Below the pieces are notes generated by a model. The model saw only the letters and a program-made list of their open reading frames with translations, did not search any database and had not been told where the DNA came from. A stretch of DNA of 32,910 nucleotides, from NCBI GenBank assembly GCA_947498765.1, contig CANMLG010000048.1, positions 1 to 32,910 of the forward strand. The letters run 5' to 3'. The position numbers and the translations under genes were made by a program. Shown here in pieces: positions 16,336-26,700 of this stretch (position 1 is its first letter; each line of letters begins with the position of its first letter). This stretch comes from an uncultured Aquimarina sp. Its GTDB lineage: Bacteria; Bacteroidota; Bacteroidia; Flavobacteriales; Flavobacteriaceae.

Positions 16336-18417
16336 TTAGTAGGTTACTTTAATTTGTTCTAATTTAGACTCTATACCTGTTTTTAAAATGGCTTTTAAGG
16401 CGTAGGTATAGGTCGTATTTATTTTTAAATCTTTGTCTTCATACCTATTGATATTTGCAGGAAATGTTTTAAACAAACTTAAATTTCCTTCAACCGTACT
16501 TTTATACAATAAGAGTTCTGCTATATCTTCTGTGCTTGTTTTCCATGAAATAAACATCGTCCGTAATTCACGGTTAGGAGTTACATTAAATCGTGTGATT
16601 ATTTTTTCGCCTAATTGTTGCGTAATACTTAGCTGTATAGGTTGACAAGGGCTGCTTTCTAACCCTGTGTTGTCCTTAGCTATTATGGTATATTCATAAT
16701 TACCAACTGGCACAGTTTTATCATTATAATTGAGTACACTAGCCTCTACTTTAGCTATAAACTCCCAGCCTAAATCGGCTTGTTTTTTTTCTTTACGGTA
16801 TACTTCATACGCTGCCACATCATCACTGCTACTTTTTACCCATGAAAAACTTACCGTATTGTCTATGACATCATATTTGGTAATCACTACTGGAGTAGGT
16901 GGAAATAAGTCCGGTTTATCAATACTTAAAACCTCAGAAAGCTTTGAAGCATTATAGCGTTCATCTTCGGCCCAAATTTTATAATGAATTTGTTTGTTTA
17001 AATTTTTAACATTAATGGTATCCGTAAACTCATTTTCATTTACCAAGCTTTTTGTTACTGGGGCAAATTCATCATTTTTATTATTTGCCCTAAATACGCG
17101 ATAGCCTTTGAGATCAAATTCTTTATTGGCTGCCCATTTTAAGCGCACCACTCCTGTAGTATCTATAGTACCTTGTAATCCTTTTGGGATACTTGGCGGA
17201 ATGGAATCCACAGGTTGCACAATTACCGGATAAGAAGGGCGTTGATCTCCATTTTTAGCCACGGCTATAATTTTAAAATAATTAATACGCTTTAGCTTTG
17301 TATAGGTTAATGAGCGTTGCTCTGGCTTTATATTTTCAACTACCTTTTTAAAATCAGTACGGTCATTATTGCTTCGTACTAATTGAAAGCCCTTTAGTAA
17401 ATGATTGGCTTTTTTATCAAATGTCCATTGCAGTACTACCGTACTATCATTTTTCATTTTTTTTCCTGTAATGTAGGGTACAAACTTAAGACGCTCCGTT
17501 GCTTTTCCTTTTAACACTTTAGAGGCAGGGCCTTTTTGTCCAAACGCATTTATTCCTTTTATTCGATAATAATAGGCTTTGTTGTTTGGTATCGAATCCG
17601 TGTATCCTAACGAAATTTGTTTTCCGGGTTTTATTATTTCTGCATTAAAAATTGGATATTTATTAATTTGCTTAAATGCTGTGCCTTCTTCAGAACGTTC
17701 TACAATATAACTTGAATAGGTTTCTTGTAAGGCAGAATAATTCCAATTCAATTCTGCTTTATTTTCATTAAAAAACAGATTAAAACCCGCCGGACTTGGT
17801 AGAGCTTCATGAAAATCTACCCCTGTAAACATCGTCCCTTTTTCGGCCACAGCCACACCCGCATTATCCATTACCGAAATGGAATACAAATACTTATCGC
17901 CAGGTTGCACATCGGTATCCTCATAGCCCCAACCTGCTAACTTTGCCGCCTCAAAACTTTGCTCTGCCGCTAACATTGCAAATGTAAAACGTTGTTCTAA
18001 TTCTTGGTTTACTGCCATAACCGTTTGCAGTGGATCCATTTGTGTAGTTTCAAAACTATCTCCATATATAGATTGCGCAATAATGGCTGCAAATTCATTT
18101 TTATCATAAGGTTCTTTCCATTGTTCTAGAGGTGCTGGTAAAAATACCCCTCCAGTCAGCACTTCTTTTTGAATTGGACTTACAGGATTTCCATTTCTGG
18201 AAATTAAACTCCGTTCCACTTGAAAGCCAAAACGATTCGCTTGTTTCCAGGCTTTAGGCGTAGTAACTCCCCAACGCAGTAATATTTTATTAGGCATAGG
18301 TCTAACGACCAACTGTATCTTTGCCGATGCTTCTTCCTCATATTGCCCAAAAGCTACATTACTTAACACAAGCAACACACTACTTACTAGTTGTATATAT
18401 TTTTTACTAATACTCAT
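16336..18417 (-). CDS. Exported fibronectin type III domain protein
   Basis: I chose the start at 18417 because it begins directly with a good signal peptide (M-S-I-S-K-K-Y, then a hydrophobic core, cleavage near 'A-F-G-Q'). An upstream in-frame ATG at 18444 would add nine residues and increase the overlap with the preceding gene from 11 to 38 bases. The mature protein of about 670 residues is a string of about six Fn3-like domains, each with the usual Trp of strand B and Tyr of strand F ('L-x-W ... Y-x-Y-x-I-x-A'). The first domain appears to be interrupted by a helical insertion of about 100 residues (around 85-190). There is no sorting domain or lipobox. It lies between the 1671-aa gene and the SprB-like gene, and probably acts as a structural component of the same surface assembly. 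Confidence 0.75.
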   Translation of the reverse strand: MSISKKYIQLVSSVLLVLSNVAFGQYEEEASAKIQLVVRPMPNKILLRWGVTTPKAWKQANRFGFQVERSLISRNGNPVSPIQKEVLTGGVFLPAPLEQWKEPYDKNEFAAIIAQSIYGDSFETTQMDPLQTVMAVNQELEQRFTFAMLAAEQSFEAAKLAGWGYEDTDVQPGDKYLYSISVMDNAGVAVAEKGTMFTGVDFHEALPSPAGFNLFFNENKAELNWNYSALQETYSSYIVERSEEGTAFKQINKYPIFNAEIIKPGKQISLGYTDSIPNNKAYYYRIKGINAFGQKGPASKVLKGKATERLKFVPYITGKKMKNDSTVVLQWTFDKKANHLLKGFQLVRSNNDRTDFKKVVENIKPEQRSLTYTKLKRINYFKIIAVAKNGDQRPSYPVIVQPVDSIPPSIPKGLQGTIDTTGVVRLKWAANKEFDLKGYRVFRANNKNDEFAPVTKSLVNENEFTDTINVKNLNKQIHYKIWAEDERYNASKLSEVLSIDKPDLFPPTPVVITKYDVIDNTVSFSWVKSSSDDVAAYEVYRKEKKQADLGWEFIAKVEASVLNYNDKTVPVGNYEYTIIAKDNTGLESSPCQPIQLSITQQLGEKIITRFNVTPNRELRTMFISWKTSTEDIAELLLYKSTVEGNLSLFKTFPANINRYEDKDLKINTTYTYALKAILKTGIESKLEQIKVTY

Positions 18418-21400
18418 TGATATAATTAATTTGCTGTAGGGCACTTTTATGAATTCCTCCCGGAGTTATATACTGGTATAATACCGAGTATTTACCCAGT
18501 GCTAATACCGGAAAACGCGATTGAATCAAGGTTTTATTTTTTGCATAAAAATCAGTATCTCCCGATTGTTCATATTGATTTACCACCGCATTACGCAGGT
18601 ATAAATAGTCTGCTTTATAACGCAAGGTCATCGTATATTTTATAGGTAACCTACGCTTTAAAAAAGAAGTGACATTATTATTTCCCAATTGATGTTTATA
18701 CCAGCTACTCACTGGCAAATCATTTACTGGCACTACTCCTAAAATACTAGTATCTCGATTGTACGAAACTGAGCTGTTTGAAGCATAACTATCATACACT
18801 ATAGGTTTTATTAATTTTTTAAAGTAGTCATCTTTGGTTTCAGCTTTGGCGTAAACTAATTTTTTATTCCCAGTATATGTTGTTCCCAAAAGTTCTGCTT
18901 TACCGAAAGTTTCATAATCATTGCCTTCTAATTCCAAGAAATGTACATCAGGACCGATAATTTCTGTTACATAGGAGTTTGCTTTAAATGAATTAAATTT
19001 TTCTTTAAATGTTTTGAATTCGCTTGTACGTAAATTATAATCCAATAAAGATTTTGGCTTGCCTTTACCCACTACTCGCTGGGCTTTTTTTGATTTTATA
19101 TTTGCAGTAGAGCCTTCGGAAGCGGCATCACCTCCTTTTTTATTTTTAAACCAATCCAAATCTTCATTACCTCCTTCATCAATACCTAAAGCCTTTATAT
19201 CCACTTGAGCTTCATTGTCTATTTCTTTCCCTTTCGGGAAGGTCATTACATCAAACTGCATAGCATTATTTGCATCCAAATCTGGAATTGAAAAATGCAA
19301 CATTCGCTTACCAGCATCATAACTTAAATCGGAACGTTTTACCACACCAGTATTTCTATTTGTAAACTGTGCTTTATAAGTATAATTGGCATGTAACAAA
19401 TAACTTTGATTAAGCTTCAACTGTATGTATCCCTTATTGTATTCCTCAGTTAACAAAGCTTCTTGATCTTTATAAGGATACATGTATTTAATGTTTTGTA
19501 AAGGAATATACTCAGGCGCTTTATCTGTTGTAAATGTTACTTCTTTTAATTCATACACATCTTTCCCTCCACGTTGGACTGGAGACCAACTTCCGTTCGT
19601 ATATTCTTTAAAAGTAACTTTTGTTCGCACGGTCACTTGCTTTTCCGAAGGTAAAACATCGGCACTTAATTTATAAGTAACCACATCTTTGGTATCATTC
19701 CAAACCAATTCGATAGGCACTTCTTTCCCTTCAGCTAAAATTTTAGCCTCTTCCAATTCTACCACATATCGGTGTGTCCCATCTGATTCTTCAAGGCTTA
19801 CCACTTCGTTTAACGTATAATTAAAGGCTACTTGAGGTGAGGTAAACACATCTACTTTGGTTACTTTATCCCCTGGATCAATTTCCGCAATCATCGGAAT
19901 TTCCAGACCATCACCTGCATCGCGTTCTATGATACATTCCTCACCAATTTCAACGTGTAAACGCATTCTTCCTTTAACTAAACCTCCCAAAACACTATAA
20001 TATGCCCCCACATAGCCTTCAAAATAACTCGGGTTTGGAAATTTTCCTCGAAGTAAAGCTGCTACACCTGCTTCTAATATTTTGTAGCTTCTTCTTTTTC
20101 CAAATAGCTTGACTCGAACACCAAACTCCCCATATAAATAGGCATAAACTTGCCCTAAGGAATACCATCCATTATCTCCAATAGGCCCTGCACGACCTTT
20201 ACAGGTTACTCCTTCATAATGCCTATACATGACATCAAAACCTACACCGGCTTCAATAAATGCATAAAAAGCAGACCACCTAAAATCTTTGGCATAGGTA
20301 AAACTTAAACCAAAGGCGAATCCACGACCAGCTGTAAGTTCTGTATCGCTTCGGTTATTATCCATAATATCCTCGCCTAAAATCTGTATCACCCGATGAT
20401 GTGGTCTTAACTGAGTAGGCATCACATTACCTGTCATGAAATAACCTCCAATTTCAAATCGTTCCGGAGGCAATATAAATGCCAAACGTATGGGTGTATT
20501 GGGGGTACCCACATGTAAATACCATTTTGAGGGACTGGTATGAATTACGGCTCTACCTGCTAATGTCGAATTTGGAATGGAAGCCCCTTTTACCGTCTTT
20601 AAATCAACATATACTTCAAACTCCCCATGAAATGTATCTGTAGTAAAATCCTTTTCAATCCCTACATATACACCAACACTACCCGATTTAGCTATTTCTC
20701 CTTTCGGAATTGCCGTTTGAGAAACACTTAAATAATTTCCGCCACTTAATTGTTCATCTATCGCATTTTCTGCAATAGGTGTCCCTTTTTCCAATCCTTT
20801 ATCAATAGCCTCACCAATTTTATCTGCATTTTTACTTAATAATTTAATCTTTGACTTACCTAGTTTCCCTTTAGCCTTATCTATAAAACTGGCTATTTTG
20901 GCATCTATATCAATAAGATCTCCTTTATCACTACTTGTGTCTTTTCCTCCCTTTTTCAACATTAATGCGCCATCGCCCATAAAACCTAAACGATTTAGTC
21001 CCCCATTTCGGTTAAATTCCATTTCAAGAAAGGCTTTCCCTTTAAAGGCTTTTGATTTTGTGGCAATTTCTACCCCTGCTCGAAAACCTAGCCCATAGCT
21101 TCTATTAGGTACATATACCGCTCCCGAAGGTGTAAATGGATCACTTCCTTTATTTTTTTGCATGGCATAACTTAAACCACCTACCCATTTTTTTATTACT
21201 AATTTAGAATCGCCTCCATCGGCATGATCACTCCATGCATCCACAAACCAATAACGGAAATCTTTTTTCCCAAACATGCCTTTAGCCTTTGCTTTTAGCT
21301 TTAGTTTTTCTATTTCAACATCCAACGTGCCCGTGAATCCGTTGCCATAGGTTGGGTCATTTTTAATAGCTACTAATTCTCCTTTTACTTTAGCGCCACT

Positions 21401-23422
21401 CCTATTAATATCAATCTTAACACCATCTAATGCTACTTTATGAAATTTCCAATTTTGAATGCGTTTTCCTTCTTCAATTTTTCCTAATATGCCTAATTTC
21501 CCTTTGGCATAAGAGCCATTTTTATCTAGGTTAATGGTCATATCAAAACCTAAACCTACCTTGTCCTTACTCGGTGTTAACAATTTTAAATTATCAACAG
21601 TTATAGGAAAATTAAAAAGGTCATTATTACTCCCTTCATAACTAAATTTAGTTACTTGAATAAAGGGTTTTCCCGGACGGGTATTTAATTCCAACTCTTC
21701 AAAACGGATTTCAGGAAATAGTAAGTCTGATTTTTCTTGAGTGCTTGTTAATTGTTCTTCTTCTCCTTGCTTGTTATTTTCTGTGGCTAATGTTTCTGAT
21801 GACTTTTGTTGACCAATATTAGCTTTTATTGTCATTTTTCCTGATAAATTTGCATTTGGATACATGTTATCATCTATCACATCAATACCCACCGAAGAAT
21901 TTTCATAAAGCTCCATTTTAGCTAAAAAAATAGGTACATCAACAGATTCTTTTGCAATTACTTTTAAACCAAAATCTTTTCCACTCACCCAGCCTTCATA
22001 ACCATAAGGCTTTTCGACTATAGGCACTTTTAGTTCACCTGCTAAGCTTCCCCCTCTTAATTTATTTAAGCCTAGCTCTATACTTAATGAATCAATAGAA
22101 AAAGGCCATTTACCAGCTGCTCCTTTGTTTAAATTCAATACATTGGCTCCTCCAAATTTACCCGACACTCCATTGCTATCTAACAATAAATCTTTGGCGC
22201 TAAAAGCCACACGCTCTCCTGAGCTTTCAATAGCTTTTGGCAAACTTACTTTTACTTCTTTTGCATAAATTCCACGCCATAACTCCTCTTGACCAGACAC
22301 TAATAAATTATCATATATTTTTGGAAATTCAACCAAATCACTATTTCTCGTGTCACTCAAATCTAATACTGTGTTAGACAATTTAAATGCCCAACCTTTT
22401 AATCCATTAATTTCAAAAGGAGGTAAATCAATTTCTACTAATAAATCATTCCATCCTTTTGCCTTAACACTAAAACTGGAACCTAAATAACATTTATCAT
22501 CTAAACGCTTATTATTTTCGAGAATTTCATCTCCTTTATCAACAGGCTTAGGGGCACCACATTGGTAATTCCCTTGATTATCCAATGGAATTAGTACTGA
22601 TCTAGAAACCAACACATCGGCTTCTAAACTAATTTCTTTTAAACCTGTACAATCAATACTTACAAATGAATTTTCACCAAACGTATTTGTTTTTAAATTA
22701 CTACTCCCTTTTAATGTAATTAACCAATTATTGGCATTAAATGGAATAGGTTGATTTCCTAATAACACCAATTTGGTTTCTCCAATAAAAGCTCCTTTAT
22801 GAGAAAATTTAACTCCTTCCGCTCCAAAAAACAATTGAATCCCACGTTGGGGAATATCCAATTTTGCAAACAACTTTAGCTCCGCATATTTAGGAAACAT
22901 TTTAGCTTCACTAACTACAATTTCGATAGCATTTCCAGTCTCATCTTTTTTAGACAAACCCACAGGTAAATCAAAAAAGTGATCTCCTTTTAAAACATCT
23001 ACATACTTTTTTAAATCCTTTATTTGATCAAATAGTTTTTTCGCTTTTTGTTTAACAGAATCAATAACCGGTGATTTAGGAAAATTTTCGACAATGAATG
23101 CTTGGGTAAATTCAGGCTCTTGATTTTCAAAACTATATTGAAAACGAGTAGTATTTTCTTTTTCTAAAGAAGCAAAACTCTTGTACTTTTTAGTCACCAA
23201 AGTGTTACTTTTAGTTGCCTTAGGTACCAATTTATTCTTATAATACTTTAGTAACTCATTCGATGGAGCTTTTTGTTGCTTGGTACTTGTAGAATCTGTT
23301 GGAGATGTAACTACATTTTCGTAGTTAAAAGAAATGTCTTTTGCTTTCATACTTGTAAAAACAAGCACGTTAAAAAACACTATAACTCTGAGTACAATTC
23401 TGGGTATAATTCTGAATTCCAT
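18407..23422 (-). CDS. Very large exported protein of unknown family, first gene of the toxin operon
   Basis: A 1671-aa protein with an N-terminal signal peptide (hydrophobic 7-24, cleavage near residue 27). A short helical stretch at about 115-145 is followed by long beta-rich, repetitive-looking sequence with many 'G-x-L-x-G-x-L' and 'V-x-G-x-F' strands (about 150-900), a charged linker with many Gln and Glu near 540-570, a Gly- and aromatic-rich segment around 930-1170 containing several Cys, and Fn3-like sequence after about 1190. It has no lipobox, no T9SS sorting domain and no catalytic motif I recognise. It heads a minus-strand operon, overlapping the next gene by 11 bases. Its place with the Fn3, SprB-like, barrel and toxin genes suggests a scaffold or periplasmic part of the same machine. 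Function unknown. Confidence 0.7.
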   Translation of the reverse strand: MEFRIIPRIVLRVIVFFNVLVFTSMKAKDISFNYENVVTSPTDSTSTKQQKAPSNELLKYYKNKLVPKATKSNTLVTKKYKSFASLEKENTTRFQYSFENQEPEFTQAFIVENFPKSPVIDSVKQKAKKLFDQIKDLKKYVDVLKGDHFFDLPVGLSKKDETGNAIEIVVSEAKMFPKYAELKLFAKLDIPQRGIQLFFGAEGVKFSHKGAFIGETKLVLLGNQPIPFNANNWLITLKGSSNLKTNTFGENSFVSIDCTGLKEISLEADVLVSRSVLIPLDNQGNYQCGAPKPVDKGDEILENNKRLDDKCYLGSSFSVKAKGWNDLLVEIDLPPFEINGLKGWAFKLSNTVLDLSDTRNSDLVEFPKIYDNLLVSGQEELWRGIYAKEVKVSLPKAIESSGERVAFSAKDLLLDSNGVSGKFGGANVLNLNKGAAGKWPFSIDSLSIELGLNKLRGGSLAGELKVPIVEKPYGYEGWVSGKDFGLKVIAKESVDVPIFLAKMELYENSSVGIDVIDDNMYPNANLSGKMTIKANIGQQKSSETLATENNKQGEEEQLTSTQEKSDLLFPEIRFEELELNTRPGKPFIQVTKFSYEGSNNDLFNFPITVDNLKLLTPSKDKVGLGFDMTINLDKNGSYAKGKLGILGKIEEGKRIQNWKFHKVALDGVKIDINRSGAKVKGELVAIKNDPTYGNGFTGTLDVEIEKLKLKAKAKGMFGKKDFRYWFVDAWSDHADGGDSKLVIKKWVGGLSYAMQKNKGSDPFTPSGAVYVPNRSYGLGFRAGVEIATKSKAFKGKAFLEMEFNRNGGLNRLGFMGDGALMLKKGGKDTSSDKGDLIDIDAKIASFIDKAKGKLGKSKIKLLSKNADKIGEAIDKGLEKGTPIAENAIDEQLSGGNYLSVSQTAIPKGEIAKSGSVGVYVGIEKDFTTDTFHGEFEVYVDLKTVKGASIPNSTLAGRAVIHTSPSKWYLHVGTPNTPIRLAFILPPERFEIGGYFMTGNVMPTQLRPHHRVIQILGEDIMDNNRSDTELTAGRGFAFGLSFTYAKDFRWSAFYAFIEAGVGFDVMYRHYEGVTCKGRAGPIGDNGWYSLGQVYAYLYGEFGVRVKLFGKRRSYKILEAGVAALLRGKFPNPSYFEGYVGAYYSVLGGLVKGRMRLHVEIGEECIIERDAGDGLEIPMIAEIDPGDKVTKVDVFTSPQVAFNYTLNEVVSLEESDGTHRYVVELEEAKILAEGKEVPIELVWNDTKDVVTYKLSADVLPSEKQVTVRTKVTFKEYTNGSWSPVQRGGKDVYELKEVTFTTDKAPEYIPLQNIKYMYPYKDQEALLTEEYNKGYIQLKLNQSYLLHANYTYKAQFTNRNTGVVKRSDLSYDAGKRMLHFSIPDLDANNAMQFDVMTFPKGKEIDNEAQVDIKALGIDEGGNEDLDWFKNKKGGDAASEGSTANIKSKKAQRVVGKGKPKSLLDYNLRTSEFKTFKEKFNSFKANSYVTEIIGPDVHFLELEGNDYETFGKAELLGTTYTGNKKLVYAKAETKDDYFKKLIKPIVYDSYASNSSVSYNRDTSILGVVPVNDLPVSSWYKHQLGNNNVTSFLKRRLPIKYTMTLRYKADYLYLRNAVVNQYEQSGDTDFYAKNKTLIQSRFPVLALGKYSVLYQYITPGGIHKSALQQINYINEY

Positions 23423-23624
23423 TTAGTTAAATTAACCTGAATGCTAATATAACTAATAAAGAAAAACAACCTATTTTTTTATTTATCACCAAGGTACTGA
23501 CTATCAATTAGTTGAAATAAATTATAAAATATTGTTAAAAAAAATTGGATTTCAACGGCAAAAAACAGCTTTTTGTGGATTTTTTTGTGCTAATTTTTTC
23601 TTTTTAAATCACTTAATTAAAATA
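23423..23624. other. Leader region of the toxin operon
   Basis: About 200 bp of AT-rich DNA between repeat copy D and the first start codon of the toxin operon; its promoter must be here or within the repeat. On the minus strand TAGGTTG (23467-23473) is close to the TAnnTTTG -7 motif but one T short, and the upstream TTG is only 16 bases away, so I do not call it. Confidence 0.4.
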
Positions 23625-23762
23625 CGCTGACTGGTTCGAGTGTTTTCACGCAGCAATAGCGCGAGCGCGGAGAGGAAGTGTATCTAGAATCCGCCTGATT
23701 GAATCGGAAAGCGCTTCTCGATACTATTTACTTCATTTCATTACGCAAATCACTCGAAGTAA
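23625..23762 (+). repeat. Dispersed palindromic repeat, copy D
   Basis: Same element and orientation as copies B and C: outer TTCGAGTG (23635-23642) with CACTCGAA (23751-23758), and inner GTATCTAGAA (23680-23689) with TTCTCGATAC (23715-23724), one mismatch. It carries a short GC-rich insertion (GCGCGAGCGCGG) near 23659-23670. It fills most of the gap between the FG-GAP lipoprotein gene and the toxin operon, and its hairpin might also end transcription of the upstream gene. Confidence 0.8.
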
Positions 23763-23786
23763 TAACCATATTAGATATTGTATAAC

Positions 23787-26700
23787 TTAAAAAAGAAACA
23801 ACTGATGTGTATCATTATTATTAATCACTAGAACTTGTTTTTGTTTAGGTAGATCTACTATATGACGCACATCTTTATTTGCAAAAAATCCTGTTTTATT
23901 ATTGGATATCCATGTAAAATCCCCTTTGCCATCTCCCTTAAGAAATGAACCAATACCAGCATCTGATCTTGTAGTTTCAACTTCAAAATGATGATTATTT
24001 CCGGCTAATAATAAATCTTTTTTACCATCGGAATCAAAATCATTATATAAAATACTATTAACTAAAGAGGTTTGTACTTCATTTGAGAATGGTTTAAATT
24101 TAAAGTCTTCACCCTCATTATAAAAAATTCCAGAGCGAAACTCGTTTACTTCATAATGCAAAGCCGAATCAATGCCTTTACCTAAAATACCATCAACTCC
24201 AAGGTTCGCAAACTCTTCAAAAGTGGGAATTTTTTTAGCTATATGAGGCATTTGTTGCGATGTACACGTACGCCCACGAACGGGCACTTGTTTCCCTTTA
24301 TAATCTTTTGCTAATACAATATCTTCTACACCATTGGCATCAAAATCCTTGGCATACACATGAAATGGTTTTTCCTTATTTGCATGAAACTTAGTATTCA
24401 GCCCTAAATTACCCGCTATAATATCCAAATCCCCATCATTATCCACATCTTCAACCAAAATTTTATTCCACCATCCTTTTGTTTCTTCTAATTTTTTGTA
24501 TTGCTCAGCCTTTACAAACTTTCCATTTTTATTTAATAAAACTTGAATTCCAGTCCACTCTCCCGTCACAATTAAATCAAGCTTTCCATCTTTATCAATA
24601 TCCTTGAACACAGCATCTTTAAGCATTCCTAAATTATTAATACCTACTTCTCTATTAGCTATATTAAACTTACCTTTTTCATTTTTTAACAAGTAGCTAG
24701 ATCCCGAGTTAGGGTATTTTGCAGGAACAACACCACTCCCCACAAATATATCTTGATCTCCGTCTCCATCATAATCTCCTGTAACGACCGCAGTAGTAAC
24801 TATGTTTAATTCGGGTATGGCTGCATTCTTTTTTATAAAAACACCCTTCCCATCATTCTCGTAATAACGATCCAATAATCCTCTGGATCGTGGTGAAAAC
24901 TCATAACTTCCAGAACCTACATACAAATCTAAATCACCATCACTATCAGCATCAAAAAAAGTGGCTGATATATCCTCATATTTTGCATCAGTTATAAAAT
25001 CTTTTTGACTCTTTTTTATAAAAGTTCCATTCTTTCTTCCTAGCAACAAAGTAGCCTCTTGTTTAAAGCCTCCTCCTAAAAAAACATCCTCTACTCCATC
25101 TCCATTAACATCACCTACTGCTTTGGCTGGACCTAATTGCGAATATTTATAGGGCAGCAATAATTGTAATTTATAATCATTAAAATAAGGGTCCATATGA
25201 CTATATTTAAATGATTGTTCTTTAAAAACAGGTTTCAAAGCTTCTTTATTATTTTTTATTATTGCGCTATTTTTATATTCAACGCTTACTATTTTATTCA
25301 CTGAAACATCAGTTAGCAACTGTGTTTTCCCATCTAACCACTGTATATTTATTTCTGTAATACTATCCCCTTTAGGAATTCCAAAATGTAAAGACGAAGA
25401 AACTGAAGATAAAAAGCCTCTCGTATTAATTAATTGTCTCGTATATTTTTTACCAGTATTTGTATGTACAGTAGCTTTCACTCCTTGTCCATTTCTGTTT
25501 TTTTCTGGTCCAACAAAATTTAGTTTTAAAAAATTCCCTTTATTTAATTCAACCGCATTATTTTTTAATATCGTTACGGGTTCATTTATATTATTAGTAA
25601 CCACTTCCAAATCTCCATCATTATCTAAATCCACATAAATTGCTCCATTGGAAAATGTTGGTTCAATAGTACTCCATTCATCAGTAGTATCTGTAAATGA
25701 TAAATCACCATTATTTTTAAAGAAATAATTTTTTAATTTTTGTTGCGGTAACATTTTTGTAAACTGTAAAAAATCTTCTTTAGTTGGTTTTCTTCTATTC
25801 TTACGAAGAATTTTTAAAATTTCCCGAGTAGTATCTTGATCAATAACATCTCTGAATACGCCATTGGTCACATACACATCCTCAAAACCATCCAAATCTA
25901 AATCCGCAGCCAACACCGCCCAACTCCAATCGGTATTTGCCATACCCGATAAGTTTGATACTTCACTAAATGAATCATTACCATTATTAATCTGTAACAT
26001 GTTATGCATATATTGATAATGATAATTATTGGCCACCATTTGTTCAAATTTAGGTATGGAAGTCATTGACATGGTAGTTTTAGAGCGTAGATAATCCTCT
26101 GGATTCATATCTAATGTAAGCACATCAAAATTCCCATCATTATTAATATCAACAATGTCACTCCCCATACTATTATGGGAAATATGTTTAAAAAACTCAT
26201 CACGTTTATCCGTAAACGTTCCATTTCCATTATTGATGTATGCAAAATCGGGTACTTTAAAATCATTGCACACATAAATATCCAGAAAACCGTCTCCGTT
26301 TAAATCACCAACTTGTGGATTTAAGCCAAAACCAATATCATAATGCAATCCGGCTTTTACTGAAATATCTTTGAATTTTCCATTTCCTATATTCTCATAC
26401 AATTTATCATTCCCTAATAATTTTTGAGAAGCTGGATTTTTTTGTTGTTCATTTAAATCGATAATATTTTTTGTTTTTCCATCAATGTCTGGTGTATTTG
26501 ATATAAATACATCTAAATCATTGTCGTTATCCATATCAAAAAAAGTGGCCTGAATACCTCTATTGGCATCATTCAATCCATATCTCTTTGCTTCTTCTTT
26601 AAATTTAAAATCACCTTGATTCACATAGAGCAAATTTTCAAACTTAGCATCAGTAAAATCCAGTCCTCCTCTTGTAATATAAATATCTAAAAGTCCATCA

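Noticed and set aside
23467..23492. TAGGTTG with an upstream TTG as promoter of the toxin operon
   Set aside because: One base short of the -7 consensus and the spacing of 16 is below the usual 19-21.
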